Source: Casuarina equisetifolia (Eukaryota > Streptophyta > Magnoliopsida > Fagales > Casuarinaceae). Taken from it: a stretch of 64,000 nt of DNA. Below, in pieces: positions 44,901 through 57,796 of the stretch; the first letter of the stretch is position 1, and every line of letters starts with the position of its first letter. Made by a program: the position numbers and the translations under genes. The stretch covers positions 2,728,001-2,792,000 of the forward strand of contig CM052357.1 of the NCBI GenBank assembly GCA_028551475.1. Direction: 5' to 3'. The notes beneath the pieces were generated by a model. That model was not told the DNA's origin, searched no databases, and saw only the letters and a program-made list of their open reading frames with translations.

Positions 44901-45767
44901 CTATCAATTTTAAATTAATTTTGGTAATCAGTTTGAGAAATAAAATTCTTGAATGGACATCACGTTTTCAACTTGAGATGCCCTTATTTTTATATGGAAA
45001 ATTTGGTACCATGAGGCCTGTTTAAGAATACATCAAAGAAAGGTGGTATTAATTTCCAAAAAGAGTTCAAGATCCAGAAGTTGAGATCGCAATATAGATA
45101 TCTATTCACATTATGCAGTACGATTACATCAACTTCAGTAACAACACTATGAATAGCCATCAAATAACTTAATTTATGAGGATGAGGGCCTTAACTCATA
45201 GACTATACACCAAACATTGATGGGGCAAGATAGGCAGTGGAAGAAAATCTAGTTGTAACAGAGCTAACAAAAAATCATTCAAGCCCACAAAGTATTAGTT
45301 AGTAAACATTTGAGAGATGACAAGATTAAGCAAAAACATTTTATCCTGTTACATCTTGCATAACAGTTTCGAATAAGCGGAATGAAAAAAGTTCACCTAG
45401 AATACGTGGGGAAAACACGAGAAGCTGACTAAATTATTGCACTTAGAGACTCTGTACAAAAGAATATAGCAAGCAGTGAAATGTTAAAGCCAATATGTTG
45501 GTGACAGCAAAAGTGACAAGAAGAATATGGAAATGATTTGATTTCATAATTGGACAGTTTTATACTTTCACCCACTAAGAAAGATCCAATCTAGAAGCAT
45601 AGAATCCCAGAATTACAAGTACATATTTTCCTCATGATAGAGAGACGTCAACCTATTAACAACTCCTCAAAAGTCTTAAGGTCCACTTCTTAGAAATGAA
45701 AGTCATTTATATTGCAGATGTAGCAAAGAAAGAGAGCACTTGTAATGATGTAGCTAAAGAGTATTAC
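44901..45767. other. Intron-like or intergenic DNA
   Basis: Lies between the WD40 exon and the ALIS exon, both on the minus strand. No further exon of either gene was recognised. Confidence 0.5.
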
Positions 45768-47913
45768 CTTTTGATTCTCATATGGAGTACCAAGAAGAAA
45801 ATGTCATCCAATAAATGGAAAGAACCAACAACTATGAAGGCAACACCCGTGAAGTCATTCTTTCCTCCTAACCAGTTTGTTGTTGAAAGAACAAGCTTCT
45901 TTTTCCCACCAAAACTGTTAAGTGTTGTAGTTGTTCATCAACTTGACCACTATAACATCATCTTTATCCAAATCCTCTCCAATTCTACCATATAACTTCC
46001 TGAAGGTAGGGAGAGCAGCAGTGCACATCCATACAATAAGATCTTGATCATTTAGCTAATTAGTTGTAGCAAATCAACCAAGCCAAGACAACACCAAAAA
46101 GCATCATTAGAACTCAGATTTTACACAACACTAGAGAAAAGACATACAATGCAGATGCAGGGATCAGATCAACCAAGAAGATCTCCTAAAGGGCAACTAC
46201 TTTTCCCACGTATCACATCCAGATAGGAAAGGTAAAGCATTGACAGGCACTGGGACCTATTAGCTCTCTACAATCAGATATTATGGTCGTAGATCCAACA
46301 TGGCGTTTGGTTACAGACATGGTCCCCATATAGACAGCACAAAAATCAACCTCATCTTATCATCAGTCCTACTGATTCTTTGCTGTATTCTACTGAGTAA
46401 CACTGTGCAAAATCGTAAGAAATATCACAACCAGTGTACCGCCCTTTGAACTCTGTCCTGTAAGGATGCAAACTCATTTTTTGTGCAACAAAGCAGTGGG
46501 ATCATAAGTTTGTCAATGTGTTTCGATGATATAACATACCGCTCTAAAATAAATAGTGTACAACCACCCAATACAATATACATGCTTCGTGAGTCAGGGT
46601 GTTATACAAGTATGAGGAAGAATTGGAAGACCATTACTGTACTGTTCAGGTTTACAGGAACTCGTGTTATTGTATTCTAGTCCATGCAACAGCTGCTGGT
46701 AGTTGTGTGAGATTTGGAACTCAGAAACCCAAATATCATGCCCTGTAAGCGTCAGTTCTTCTATGGCCAAATGGCATGAGATATCCTCAACTAAATGGGA
46801 GGCAGGCCACAGAATTCCTGAATCAGACCTCCAAACAGAAGCAATGGGCTCAAATGTCACCAAGCAACCCAATGCCATTAATGTACTAGGGAGACCAAGA
46901 ATTGGAGCAAGCATGGAGAATTTGTCTAGTTGCTTTTATTATTTAATTTCATCAGGGGCACAGTTGTGTGGATTCCTCTTTTTCTGCTCTTTGGAATTTT
47001 TTCTTAGTTCACTTTGGTCCCCTGGAACCTTTGTGTATTGCATATTAAACCACATGGTGGTCCTTAATTCTTCTTGCCAAGGCTACCCTCATAAAACTAA
47101 TTATCTCCTGTTCGCATTCTTAAATAAGAAAGACCTCAATTCATTTGCCACAGCAATATCAAAGACTAGACATCAAGTACAGTGAACGGAATTCACAGTT
47201 TTCAGCCTCCACAAGAAGCGTTAGACTCAAAAATCCAGTCCTTCAATAAAGACATATATAAAGAAGTTCCATTGTTGAATTTCTGAGCCTGAGCGAGAAA
47301 TCATTATCTCAATTTGAGGTTTGTTAGTTGATTTGATTTTAGTCCTCACGAAATATTTCATTTCCATATAACAAACTAGCTGGCTTACAATACTAAGCCT
47401 AACAAATAGAGGGAAGGGAAAAGAAACAAATTAAAAGAGAACATGGCAGATCAACTTAATACCATAGTTTTTAAAATAAATTTAAATTAGCAACGAGAGG
47501 AGAGCAAACATTTTTGAGTATTAATCAAAATTAGCAGTGACCTTTGGAAGTCTCTTTAATTGCTTTAACTTAAGATTTGAAGTCCACTTTTACAAGAGAA
47601 GTCCAAAGATCTTTCTTAACTAATTCCTCTGTTTAATTCCAAGTGAATGCAAACAGGGCCACTCAAAGGTAATGAATGATGTGTCCACCTTAGAACAAAT
47701 AAGAGATCAAGTGCAAATAGTTTTACAGTGCTAGTCTGTTTAACCTATTACCCATGCAGAGGACCGTACATCTAGGACCTCTATACATTAACTTCAAGAG
47801 CTAAAATAAAACTCCAAGGGTGGTGTGACCCTGATTAGGTTAAGCAACGTAAGATGGCAGAATATAGCAAATAGCCACATTTAGCCTAGTTTTGTTTTTT
47901 TTTTTTTTAACTT

Positions 47914-47932
47914 CCCCCCCCCCCCCCCCCCC
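47914..47932. repeat. Poly-C tract
   Basis: Nineteen consecutive C within an ALIS intron, preceded by a T-run. Length is prone to sequencing error. Confidence 0.85.
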
Positions 47933-48509
47933 ACCCAACACAACCCCCCACCACCACCCTGCCCCCCTTTGCGTGTATTACACTACACAAGTTCATAAGA
48001 TCTATACTAGAATAGTTCACCTTTCCTGGTGGTAGTTTTTCAACAAGCACCCATATAACACATGACACATTCAATTAGGTGAAGATGAAAAGAAGACAGC
48101 ATGAAACAGACGAAATTCCATGTAGCAAATATCCATAGCTTTCTAGAGACTATCATCATTATTACCTTTGAGAAGAACACAATGGAATCTAGTTGGATTC
48201 AATATCCTTTTTTTTGGGGGGGGGGATCTTATGGGAAGTCAACTATTCCAAGCGCTTGATGACTACTTGATTTTAATATCAATAGTTTCATCTGCAAGAT
48301 GTCCCAAACTAGTTTTACGACGCTAAATTGGGGTTTTCTAAATCTTTAATGGCAGTAAATTAATTAAAGGAGAAGTTTCCATCAAAAAAGAATATTGGCA
48401 AATTCGGAATATGAAATCCTTAAAAGTTTTATTAGTCTAATGAACAACCAAGTCACACAAATTGTCATTGAAGATGTGCCAAGCAACTCAAAACAAAAAA
48501 CAAAAGGAA

Positions 48510-48539
48510 AGAAAGAAAAAAGAAAGAAAGAAAGAAAGG
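48510..48539. repeat. (AAAG)n microsatellite
   Basis: 'gaaagaaagaaagaaagg' type run directly beside the donor side of the ALIS exon at 48,549. Confidence 0.75.
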
Positions 48540-49217
48540 ATGTCTCACCTTTAAGAAGCAAGAACAATTTTTGGGAATGGAGCTATTCTTGATATATTGC
48601 AGCTTATTAGTTTTAAGTGCATCTGGTACACAATCAAGATCATATTGGTCCACACATTCAAAAACCGAGAAATCAAATTTCAAATAAATTGTCATTTAAA
48701 TATCTTTGCTCTATATAACTGCATGGCTTTCAAGAGAAAAAGAACATACAGGGATGAATTTGATATATTCAAGAAGCTAGAATACTTACACCTCTGGAAG
48801 TATGAACAGTAACAAGTCCAACAGGGATGAAGATGGCAGCCATCAATAGATAACTAGTGATGATCTGCAGAGGATCCCATCAACATCACAAAGTACTCAA
48901 ATAAAAATAAATGATGGATCGCTGTAGAGTAGATTAGAGAAGGTTCATATGTGAATATAGAAATAACCATGCTAGTGTTAAGACAAATCGACAAGCTGGG
49001 AGTCTCTGCTGTTTAAATAGAGAAAACGCTGTAGAAACACCATTTTAGGACATTTATAAATTAATCTAGATAAAGTTAAAGCACATGTAAGAGTTGCGGG
49101 AAGAAAAAAGAAAGCGATTTTGATACTGTGCCAACCAGCATTTCTCTCAGAAGATCAAACCAAAATTGGAAAGGCAAGTGCCTAGGTATAGAAGGGGCAA
49201 GACTCAAGTAAGGGTGA

Positions 49218-49239
49218 ATATATATATATATATATATAT
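49218..49239. repeat. (AT)11 microsatellite
   Basis: Dinucleotide run in the first ALIS intron. Confidence 0.85.
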
Positions 49240-50809
49240 TCCATATTACAGTGTCTAAGATCTATCAGAAAGATGGGCAGTGGACAACATTAGATCCCCG
49301 TTATCATATTGCAACTGATTAGCAACTCTAGAATAAAGTGATCTGACATCCTTCCAAGCAAGGTTGAGACAGATGGCTTCCAGCATTATGTAGCTTGCTG
49401 ATTAACAACTTAATTCTCATACTAACATCTGAGGCATATGCTAAATAATGCAGAAGAACACAGTACACTATTAACCACATTTTATTCATGCATGTGGCCA
49501 ACCAATTCCCAGATGTGAGAGCGTAAGAGAAGAGGGCTCTGCACTATAAAGTCAACACTAAGAGCACAAGGCAGAACATAAACCTGCTAGAAGAATAAAA
49601 CTTCTTTACGGTTAAGTTTCCAGAATCTCTGAAGGTTACAAGAACCACACCAACAGATAGTTCCGGTAAGCATGATCCTCACTAGTTGAGATAAACAACA
49701 TCCATAAGCTGATAAATGACCTCCTTCTTGTGAACATTGACCATATGTCTTGATCTCTTAGTCTTTTAAGATTACAAGGCCCAACACTCAAGAATGTGTT
49801 TCCCCCCATGGCCCTTTTACAAAACCTCCTACCAAATGAACTATCTAGAGTAACAAGTTTGCAGTTACAATATTACGATGACTGCTATTAATGTTAAGGA
49901 AGATAACTGAAATAGAGACACTAATCACTGCCATAAAGTCCTTCGATTTAACGTATAACGAATTAAAAACTGCAATGAGTGGTAACAAGTGGATGTGACC
50001 ACTCAGCTTAACTTATTTCAGCAATGCTTACTACAGAATCACTCAAAAGATGACCACATAGAAATCTTAAATGAACCTCCAAATCCGGTTCGCTTGCTCG
50101 AACTCGGCGTGGTCCTCTCGCTGCTAAGTCACTCGGTTCGCCCATTAACTTTAACTCTCAGCAACGCCACTGCACATCCCCGACCTTTCGAACTCAGTCC
50201 TTAAAGTTCCAACGGTAAACAAACCACAACAAGAAGCAACGCATTTCCATATTAAGAGCTAAAATTCCAAAGGACTTCTTTTCTCCTTTTTTCCACACAG
50301 TACAAACGCTACAGACTCCTAATTTTGTCCGCAATTTCTAAGCAACCAAACAGCATAGCGAGAGTAGAAGCAATACCTGATGAGCTTGCTAGCGATCGTC
50401 AGGCTGGACCAGAAAAGCCGAAATGGCGAGTTGAATCTGAGAAGAGCGAGATGCTGAAGAAAAGGAAGGAAATGAGAGGAATTTAATGTTGCTTGGAATC
50501 ATGGAAATCGAAAGGCTTTTGCTTATATTCTTTGCTTATCAGCGGAAAACATAAAAGAGAAAAAGAGAGATTTTTAATTCTTAATTTTTTTATAATACAT
50601 CTTGTAAGAAAATCTAAAAATGGTGCTGTTTGTTGAAAAATATTTTATTGTAAAAAAATCAACATTTATTATCATATTTGAAGATATGGATCGATAGCAA
50701 GAATAATGTTTTATTTCATTAGAATTCACGGTTTAAGTCCCCTGAGTTTGTATTCTACTGGATTAGAAAATTCAAACCCGTGCACACTGGAATGAGTTTG
50801 ATTATTATC

Positions 50810-51125
50810 TTTGACTCTCAGAAACACCACTGCAGATGCCTAACCTAGTCCTTAAGTTCCAACGGTAAACAACCCACAACCAGAAGCAACACATTTCCAA
50901 ATCAAGAGCTAAAATTCCAAAGGACTTCTTTTCCTCTTTTGTTCGACACTGTACGAACACAGCAGACCTCCAATTTTCCCCACAGTTTCTCAGCAACCAA
51001 TCAGCATAGCGAGAGTAGAATCAATACCAGATGAGCTTGCTAGCGATCGTTACGCTGGTAATGGCGAGTTGAATCTGGGAAGAAAAGAAAGGAGCTGAGG
51101 CGAGATTAATATTGCTTGAGATAGA
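50810..51125 (-). repeat. Duplicated 5' exon and intron start of ALIS
   Basis: Aligns with 50,160-50,480, including the 5' noncoding exon ('tgagcttgctagcgatcgt') and the following intron start ('agcatagcgagagtag'). The donor still reads GT (CTCATCTG|gtattg). A piece of repeat K (50,640-50,790) separates the two copies. Confidence 0.75.
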
Positions 51126-51154
51126 AAGGCAAATTCCCAACAAAATAATCCCAC

Positions 51155-51180
<26 letters not shown>
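51155..51180. repeat. (AG)13 microsatellite
   Basis: Dinucleotide run at the upstream edge of the duplicated ALIS 5' exon; GA runs are common in plant 5' regions. Confidence 0.85.
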
Positions 51181-51185
<5 letters not shown>

Positions 51186-52320
51186 AAGATCATCTTCTTC
51201 CCTTGTGTTTTTTTTCGTGTCTTGTAGTCATATTTTAATTTAGTTGCAGCGGTTATATAACTATTTTAATTATAATAGAAACAATCAAATCAAAGAAAAA
51301 CTATGTATATATGATTACTATAATTTGATTGCAAATTAACATTTACACCTCAGAAAATAAATACTTTTTTTTTTAAATAGGTCATATAAGAAAATATAAA
51401 AATAATCTTGTCAGTTGAAAAATATTAATCACATTGAGAATAATGATCCCAATGCCCATTGGAGCAGCAATCTCTTATCATTAGAAAATTTTATACACCA
51501 AAGAGTTGCAAAGAATTTCCTCTTTCTAGTTGCTTTCAACAATAATATAAATGTGGAGAGAGGGCTCAACATAGAATTGCCACTAGTGTTCTTTACAAAC
51601 AATTTCTTGAGTGTTTGTAATTTTTATTTTGTTTTATTAGATAAAGGGGAGGGGTTGGTGATTTTAACCCAACCAATATGGAGTCTCCAAACAACTTCAT
51701 TTGATCTACTAGCAAAGAACAGGGACCTAAGTTGTTTCTATTAATTATCAAAGAACCATCATGATTTTCTTTCCTCTACTATAAACTATCCAACATCTAA
51801 CTTTAATTCTTCCATTAAACAAAATTACATGTACTACACATTTTTCACATTAGGAATTTCTTATCACAAGACAAAATTTAAGTTAATTGGTTTTCATATG
51901 CTTTTAGATGTAGAAGGATAGAATACTTGCAACTTCAACTTTATATTCCACCAATCATTTTTCTATTCTTTTGGGTAGGTAAGCATTGTGTAACCTAAAG
52001 ATAGAAATATAGGACAATAAAATGGAAACTTATAACAATATCAAACGCTAAATGATGAAGTATAAAAGAATAAGTACAACATGATTAATAGTAATACAAT
52101 CAATAAACTTTGCTTTGAAAAGCAAAATTGGAAGTATTTCATTACGCAACACCTTTATTAAAGAAAAACACCACTTTAAAATACATATAGATACTATAAG
52201 AATACTTCCCACTAGAGAATTAAGTATTGTTCACCAAAACTTAGAGAAACATTCCAAAACATGATTCTATATATCTATCCACACAACTAAAATAGATCAA
52301 CCTCCAATTCTTGGTGAAGA
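51181..52320. other. Spacer and RLP4 3' flank
   Basis: 51,466-51,600 resembles 4,915-5,040. From about 51,750 it matches RLP 3' flanks. No gene recognised. Confidence 0.55.
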
Positions 52321-52860
52321 TTATGATAAAAAAAAAAAAAAAAGCCAAAATCTGAATACGTAAGAGACAATAATAAATGCATAGAAAAATAAAGGATCAT
52401 CAATCATTCTATTCTCCTCTTTCTTGTCTTCATCTTTCTTTCTATGTTCATCTTCAACATCATTGGTCATCAAACAATTTCTCAAGAGAGGTTTTCCAGA
52501 GAGTCCTAGACTGCCATCATAGGATTGCATCTTGAAAGTTGAGAATTGTCGCTCAAATGAAATTCTTCCTAAAAGATTATTGTAGGCAACACTAAATGTT
52601 GATAGGGAAGTAAGCTCAATCAATTCAGGTTGAAGTTTTCCATCCAACATGTTGTGAGAAAGATCTAAACTCTCTATCTCTTTCAGGTTTTTGAAAGAAT
52701 CTGGTAATGAACCAATAAGAAAATTATTTGACAAGTTCATGAAGAGAAGTTGTGACAATTCTCCAAGTTCTAAAGAAATACTACTTGTGAATTGGTTAGA
52801 TGACAAGTCTAGTGAAGTGACTAGTGAAAGTGGAATACCAGTATAACTATATATCTCATG
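52321..52860 (-). pseudogene. LRR receptor-like protein 4 (C-terminal fragment)
   Basis: Encodes 'YSYTGIPLSLVTSLDLSSNQ', three terminal LRRs, 'YDGSLGLSGKPLLRN', the acidic stretch and a membrane helix ending in an F-run created by a poly-A tract at about 52,326-52,342 that replaces the normal tail. At 52,860 the RLP sequence stops and the duplicated 2OGD block begins; the open frame continues 36 codons into unrelated DNA. LCG became LSG, losing a conserved cysteine. Confidence 0.85.
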
Positions 52861-55380
52861 TGGAATTGCCACCGGGTTTTCTTTTACGAAGAATGGCCAT
52901 CGTTTTCCAGAATATATGCTATTACCTATCAACAACATTAGATAAAAGACGTGGATAGCGTTTTGACCGGGTATCAAAGTTGTCTTGTATATTCACCTGG
53001 ACTGAGAGGCCTTGATGGACCAAATGTGCAAATTTATTTTGATTCTTTACTCTAGCTTCGTTTTCTGAATATGCAGAACATAGGTTGGGAGCAGAGAAAA
53101 AGCATGAAAGATGATTCTGTGATGGCAATATTCAAGAATACTTTCAAGAGCAAACTCAAGAAAACAATTTGGAAGACCCTAAATTAGACGTATACATAAG
53201 CTTTCTATAAACTCAGATGATATGTATCGAAATTAATCAGGTGCACTTGTTGAACCCGATGCTAGAGTTGCACAAACTAAGTTTCCACGCGAATAACCCA
53301 AGAATCATTCAAAAATTACAACTCAATTCAATTTCCCCAACCAGAAGTTTCTTTCATCTGCAAGCAACACTTCTTGGTGTTATGAATCTCCCATCTTTTC
53401 GGCAAAAAAGCAATTAAATTCTAATAAAATTTAAGCAATTCTTTTCGGCAACAATTAAAGCAAACACAATTCGTAGATCATAATTGACAGTCTTCATGAC
53501 CAGTTACTGGATTGTCTTTCAGTATACAAGATGAAATCTGGAGGCACCTCTGCTTACACACTACAACCTACCTGCGTCCAAGACAGTGAGAGTGAACACA
53601 GTGAACCGGCCTGGTTACGATATTGCAGACAACACGACAAACTGCTACCAACACATTGAAGCGATGGAACACAGCGACTCGTACCCTTTTTATTATCATT
53701 TTTAAAGCTTGATTGGCGGGCTACTGAGTTTTAGTTGGGCGAAATCTTTTTATATTTTTTACTGTGATTGAGTTTATTATGTGGTGTCTTAAAAAGACTT
53801 TGAATTACATAACATTTTAACACATTTTACACATTGCTGCGCATCCCCGCCAGCCCAAACAAATACACTTCAAGAATTTTCTTTTAAAATTAGAAAAACT
53901 CCCATGACAACTTGTTTCCACTAAGGTTATTTCAATCTCTAGACTCAGCTTAACGTATTTCAGCAATATTTACTACAGAATCACTCAAAATCACCTAGAA
54001 ATCTTAAATGAAACCTAATCTACTGATTTTATTTCAATCTCTAGACAGTGGCAGATTCCAAAAGAAATTCAAGTGCAACCTAAGAACTAAACTACACCTT
54101 GAAAGGCCAGCAGGTACAAGCACTAGAGAAATGAAAGCCATAGGTTGACTCCACCTTATAGCTTCGATGCAATATAGAAAATAAACCCATGAACATGTTC
54201 CTTGCTAAAGGAAATGACGACAGGAATGCATACGCAAGCAGTGGGCAAAACTGTATTAAGCTCGCAGGCTTTATGCATACTTACAATTACCAAAATGATT
54301 GAGAATACAAGAGTTTTGCGCATAAACAATGGAATAAAACAATCACAATAATTACACAAATGACTTGGGCTTGTGGACCATCACATGGGCCCCCAGGTGG
54401 CAACCCAATAATAAGTTCCGGATTACTCGAACAGGATAGCTAGTGTAAAGGCAGGGTAAGCATCTTTTGTAAACCACCTTTGAAAGATTAATCTAAAAAC
54501 ATGGAGGTTGGGCTTCCCCTAAACAATCCCACATTAAATAAGGATAATAGTGTCAAAGAAGTTAGTACCATCAAATAAACAACTTATTAATTAGATAACA
54601 TGATTCTCTTTTACATACTCATAAGTTAAATATTTAAGCATTCCATTATTCAAAAGACAAAGTCGTATTCATTACTTTAATGAGATGGTAGATGCTATAG
54701 TTAATAGAGTATAAAATTAAAAAGCAAAATTCTTATCACAGGGGGACAAATTAAAATTGATCAAAAGTAATCTCTCCTCTTTTTTTCCTTTTTTTTTTAA
54801 ATTATACTAGTTAAGGATTATTAAGAACGAAAGTCTTATAAAGAAAAACAATTATTGAGCAACATTTAAAAATATTTTTTTTTTCAACCTTATATTGTAT
54901 GAGCGTTGAGTTGATCAATTTTGACTCTTACTCAATTTTAAGTTGTTGAAGTATGTTTAGATTACAAAAGCATATTAAGGAGAAAAAACTCATACAAAAA
55001 AAAAATAATTTTTAGATAAGATTTAAATGTAGATTTGTTTTTTCAACTAATGTGTTGGCTTTTGAATTAGGTTTTGTACCTAATTATAAGTGTTTGACAA
55101 CCAAGTGTCAGAGAAAAAAAAAAGAATATAAAGAATAAAAAAGTGAAAGATTAGAAACAAATTAAAGGTACACATGAGATGAACAAAATAAAAAGAAATT
55201 ACATTTAACTAATAAATTTAACTTTATTTTTCATTGATACAGTGGCTTCTATAATGTTAGGATATATTTTTATACAATTGTACTTTAATATCTATTAATA
55301 TAATTTATTTTTTATAAAAAAAATAAATAAATTCAATTTCGCGTAACAAGAATATTCTATAGCCTAAAAATTCCTTTATT
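52861..55380. repeat. Duplicated 2OGD block, upstream half, copy 2
   Basis: Collinear with 5,019-5,089 plus 10,498-13,123. Contains the empty copia target 'ctatc' at 52,926-52,930, the WD40 3'-end piece at 53,298-53,393 and the small minus-strand frame 54,156-54,359. Its left junction is fused to RLP4. Confidence 0.82.
53298..53393 (-). repeat. Copied 3' end of WD40 gene, second block
   Basis: Ungapped match to 44,027-44,122 and 10,902-10,997. Confidence 0.75.
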
Positions 55381-55393
55381 CATATTTATATAT
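55381..55393 (+). promoter_or_regulatory. TATA box of intact 2OGD
   Basis: 'catatttatatat' about 110-120 bp upstream of the ATG at 55,503, giving a 5' UTR of roughly 80-90 nt if transcription starts about 30 bp downstream. Confidence 0.65.
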
Positions 55394-55502
55394 CGGGTGG
55401 AAACTGTCTCGAGGTCAGACTGGGCCCCCGTGCTCCCCCTGAGCCTTGCTTATAGAGAGAAAGAAAGAAAGAGTTTGTTGTGCTTTGACATTCTGTTTGA
55501 TC

Positions 55503-57494
55503 ATGGAGCAAGATCTCATAAAGCTGGGAAGGTCTCTTCCTGTGCCTTCTGTTAAAGAGCTCGCAAAGGAGCGATTGACCAAGCTTCCACCAAGATATGT
55601 GCGGCAGGATCAAGACCCTCCAGTCATATCCCCTACTTCCTCTCAGCCTCAGATCCCCATTATCGACTTCCAAAGGCTATGTTCTGAGGATTTCAAGGAC
55701 TCGGAGCTGGAGAAGTTACACGATACTTGCAGAGAATGGGGTTTCTTTCAGGTGAACGCACGCCTAGTTACTTCCATCTGTGTAGTTTCTCTCTTTACTC
55801 CTTGTTCTTGGGGATTTCTGTCCCTAGCCAAAGGTCGAGATGGTATTCTTAGCAAATCGTATCACTGCAAAATTTACGGGAAGAGCTATAAACATGTACA
55901 CCAGGGATAAAAACTTTAGCCAGAGTTAACATGCTTTTCAAAAATTAAAAATATCTTTATTTTCTGTCGCAATAGAATTTTCCAAAGAGTAAAAGCACAT
56001 CATTGCACAACAAATTCCTCCTTTTTTTCCCCCCTATATTACTTCACATATGCAATTTCCATTTCAGATTTTACTTACAAAGGAATAAATAAAAGGTCAA
56101 TGAAATGAAATCGGTTTATTGTTTCTAGGAACAATTCTATGCCATAAATTTAAAGGACTAACATTTTCATGTTAATCCATGCTATAAAGTGAAACAAGAG
56201 GAATTGCCTTTTCCCAATGTTACTGCTAAAACATGGAATGATATTACAGCTGATTAATCATGGGGTGAGCACTTCTTTGCTGGGGAAGGTGAAATCAGGC
56301 GTTCAAGAGCTTTTTGATCTGCCAATGGAAGAGAAGAAGAAGCTCTGCCAACAAGCCGGAGATCTCGAAGGATTTGGTCAAGCCTTCGTTGTGTCCGAAG
56401 ACCAGAAGCTAGATTGGGGAGACATGTTCTTCGTCGTCACACTTCCAACCTTTTTGAGGAAGCCTCACTTGTTTCCCAAGGTCCCTCCTTTACTCAGGTC
56501 TTCTCTCTTTCTCGCTCTCTCTGCAGCAGATCACATTGGAGAGTATTTATCAAATAGCCTGCGCTTAAACTTTAATGTTCTTTACTTATCATGGGTGCCA
56601 AAAAACAAATCCGTCTTATCCATTTCTTTACCTGCAGAGATGCCTTGGAAGCGTACTCTGCTGAATTAAAAGCTGTTGCCATGAAAATGCTTAACCTCAT
56701 GGCAAAAGCTCTCAGAATGGAAGCTACTGATATGGAGGAGCTATTCGGAGAAGGATGGCAAGCAATGAGGATGAACTATTATCCTCCATGCCCGCAACCA
56801 GAGCTTGCAATTGGCCTCGTTCCCCATTCTGATGTTGTTGGCCTGACAATCCTCCTACAAGTCAATGAAATGGAGGGTCTTGAGATAAACAAAAACGGGA
56901 TGTGGATACCTATCAACCCCCTACCAAATGCTTTCGTCGTCAACATTGGAGATTTTCTCGAGGTAGGTGGTGGTCCATTTGAACTTTAGAATCCCTCTTC
57001 AGATCTTTTCGCTGACTTCTGTGCATATGTCTCATCCTTGCCATAGAGCTTGGAAATAGAAGTTAAGGATAAGAGTGACGATGAATCGTGTCCACAACTT
57101 TCATGCATCTGCAAATTCATGAAATATCGTTTTCTTTTCACCTGAGAAGCCTTTTGCCCTCTTGCATGAGAAAATAATTAGGAGACAAACACATAAATAG
57201 AATATCTACTCTGATTACTCTTTGGTTTACTGTATGATTTCCCAGATCCTGACAAATGGTATATACCGTAGCATTGAGCATCGAGCGACAGTTAACTCCA
57301 AGAAGGAAAGACTCTCGATCGCCACATTTTACAACCCAAAGATGGCTGGGGATGTAGGACCGGCACCGAGCCTTGTTACAAAAGAGACGCCAGCATTGTT
57401 CAGAACAGCAAGTGTTGCAGATTACTACAGGGGTTATTTTTCACGCGAACTAAATGGGAAATCGCATATCAATGTCGCAAGGATCCAAGGTTAG
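55503..57494 (+). CDS. 2-oxoglutarate/Fe(II)-dependent dioxygenase, SRG1-like (intact)
   Basis: A soluble plant oxygenase that couples 2-oxoglutarate decarboxylation to substrate hydroxylation, demethylation or desaturation. Exons 55,503-55,751, 56,250-56,497, 56,638-56,962 and 57,246-57,494 (249+248+325+249 bp) join to 356 codons plus stop, the normal family length; all introns are GT-AG. The DIOX_N region spans about residues 50-150 ('IPIIDFQRL', 'EWGFFQ' then 'LINHGV'), and the catalytic fold about 205-305. Iron ligands are H229 and D231 (PHSD) and H286 (SIEHRA); 2OG ligands are R296 and S298 (ERLS). 'NYYPPCPQPELAIGL' is typical of the SRG1/codeine-demethylase-like DOXC group. Start chosen because the dead paralogue aligns from the same ATG behind a shared TATA. 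Compared with that paralogue it stops seven codons early (GGT TAG against GAT GAG). Substrate cannot be told. No lesion seen. Confidence 0.93.
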
Positions 57495-57796
57495 GAAAAG
57501 AAAAGCTTTTAGATCATATGGACGAATTACGATTATTGATATCGTTTTTCATAAATAACAGTCCTCAAGTTTGTCAAAACCCGAAAATGTGCGTTACCAG
57601 AACAATGAGCAATCCGAGGAGCTTAAAAAGTGACTTAAGTTAATTGCAAAGTCTACATTATTGTCAATGATTCGGTCCAACATTTATCTTGACAATTGTA
57701 TGTAGGATAAAATTCTCACATTAAAAGATAAAATCTTTGAAGTATGGGTTATTGTAAAGAATTTATTCTCAATCTATAAGCTATAGCTTTTGTGTT
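57495..57796. repeat. 2OGD block 3' flank, copy 2
   Basis: 3' UTR and flank, collinear with 15,271-15,553 to the border at about 57,796. Confidence 0.75.

Larger units (their letters stand above)
45768..50470 (-). pseudogene. ALIS/CDC50 family (P4-ATPase beta subunit), broken
   Basis: CDC50/LEM3 proteins are two-pass membrane partners of phospholipid flippases. Minus-strand pieces in order: a 5' noncoding exon ending at 50,377 (donor gtattg); exon 48,864-48,792 'SYLLMAAIFIPVGLVTVHTS' (first membrane span); exon 48,664-48,549 'DQYDLDCVPDALKTNKLQYI' and 'KNSSIPKNCS', exactly in phase; piece 46,712-46,615 'YQQLLHGLEYNNTSSCKPEQ'; exon about 46,040-45,768 'LIVWMCTAALPTFRKLYGRI' and 'KKKLVLSTTNWLGGKNDFTG' (second span). 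Lesions: the acceptor before 48,664 reads GG instead of AG, the exon with the YYQL...NHRRYVKSR region is not found, and the last exon has a 1-bp frameshift giving TAA near 45,921. The C-terminal exon beyond 45,768 was not identified. Introns contain microsatellites. Confidence 0.78.

Noticed and set aside
46703-47185. 160-codon plus-strand open frame
   Set aside because: It overlaps antisense an ALIS coding piece and continues into low-complexity intron DNA. No domain or codon pattern supports it.
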